From: CBDFKV01 sp965249035
GTDB lineage: Bacteria > Pseudomonadota > Gammaproteobacteria > Arenicellales > Poriferihabitantaceae
Direction: 5' to 3'
Assembly (NCBI GenBank): GCA_965249035.1
Contig: CBDFKV010000007.1
Span: 1,054,001-1,118,000, forward strand
Length of the DNA stretch: 64,000 nucleotides
Every line of letters begins with the position of its first letter. The first letter of the stretch is position 1. Made by a program: the position numbers and the translations under genes. This document shows, piece by piece, positions 63,867 to 64,000 of the stretch. The notes below the pieces were generated by a model. That model did no database searches, was not told where the DNA came from, and saw only the letters and a program-made list of their open reading frames with translations.

Positions 63867-64000
63867 ATGCCCGCCCCTATCATTGCCCATTTCGCTTCGC
63901 GCTTGCTGAATTGGCATGCACTCAACGGCCGCCAAGACTTACCCTGGCAACGCAACTGCGATGCCTATCGTCTCTGGGTTTCCGAGATTATGCTACAACA
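63867..64000 (+). CDS. mutY: A/G-specific adenine glycosylase (start only, cut by window end)
   Basis: MutY removes adenine mispaired with 8-oxoguanine or guanine. The first 44 residues are present, including FASRLLNWHALNGRQDLPWQ and YRLWVSEIMLQQ, the N-terminal helix region of MutY with a glutamate of the active-site region. A -10-like TATAAT (63855-63860) is only 6 bases before the ATG, so the message may be almost leaderless. The gene continues past the window. Confidence 0.92.
   Translation, partial: MPAPIIAHFASRLLNWHALNGRQDLPWQRNCDAYRLWVSEIMLQ

Noticed and set aside
1..64000. CRISPR arrays, rRNA operons or prophage structural genes
   Set aside because: I saw no regularly spaced repeats, rRNA sequence or phage morphogenesis genes.

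Overview
The window looks like chromosomal DNA of a free-living gammaproteobacterium. The gene set and order are typical of that class: prfB-lysS-lolC-lolD-ubiC, bamC, xseB-ispA-dxs, rnr-rlmB-trhP, purM-purN, yejABEF, tusE and a mutY start. A phosphoribulokinase gene divergent from a CbbR-like LysR gene suggests, but does not prove, a Calvin-cycle organism; no RuBisCO gene lies in the window. I cannot name the genus.

Layout. 1-6.7 kb: initiator tRNA (minus), a divergent family-2 glycosyltransferase, a decayed second copy of the ubiC 3' end, then the minus-strand operon prfB-lysS-lolC-lolD-ubiC, with the classical programmed +1 frameshift in prfB. 6.9-7.8 kb: a secreted alpha/beta hydrolase. 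7.8-16.8 kb: a catabolic locus. A TAXI-type TRAP transporter (binding protein, fused permease, UspA protein) reads left. An RpiR-type regulator (broken by a frameshift), a class III aminotransferase, a CaiB-type CoA-transferase and a BKACE-type beta-keto-acid cleavage enzyme read right. Together they suggest uptake, transamination and acetyl-CoA-dependent cleavage of an unidentified amino compound. 16.8-21.2 kb: an outer-membrane-protein relic, a TPR-sulfotransferase, a porin and a 2OG-Fe(II) oxygenase.

21.3-22.7 kb and 44.6-46.0 kb hold two 1,388-bp copies of one insertion sequence that differ at a single base I could see. Each copy has its own 16-bp target duplication. Between them are bamC, prk/cbbR, an SCP2-like secreted protein, parE, xseB-ispA-dxs-folE2, an MFS transporter and a defence island: fic-hsdM-hsdS-(GIY-YIG)-hsdR plus a tyrosine integrase beside tRNA-Phe. 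The second IS copy sits directly against the -35 box of the tRNA-Phe promoter.

46.4-64.0 kb is core genome: rnr-rlmB-trhP, tRNA-Leu(CAG), lpxC, tusE, purM-purN-DUF3108, nnrS, hemH-yejABEF-ycgN and the first 134 bases of mutY.

The best candidates for new biology are the TAXI-TRAP/aminotransferase/CoA-transferase/BKACE locus, the GIY-YIG nuclease gene inside the type I restriction operon with its Fic leader gene, and the long-TSD insertion sequence at a tRNA promoter. All functions are read from motifs and neighbourhood; no database search was possible.
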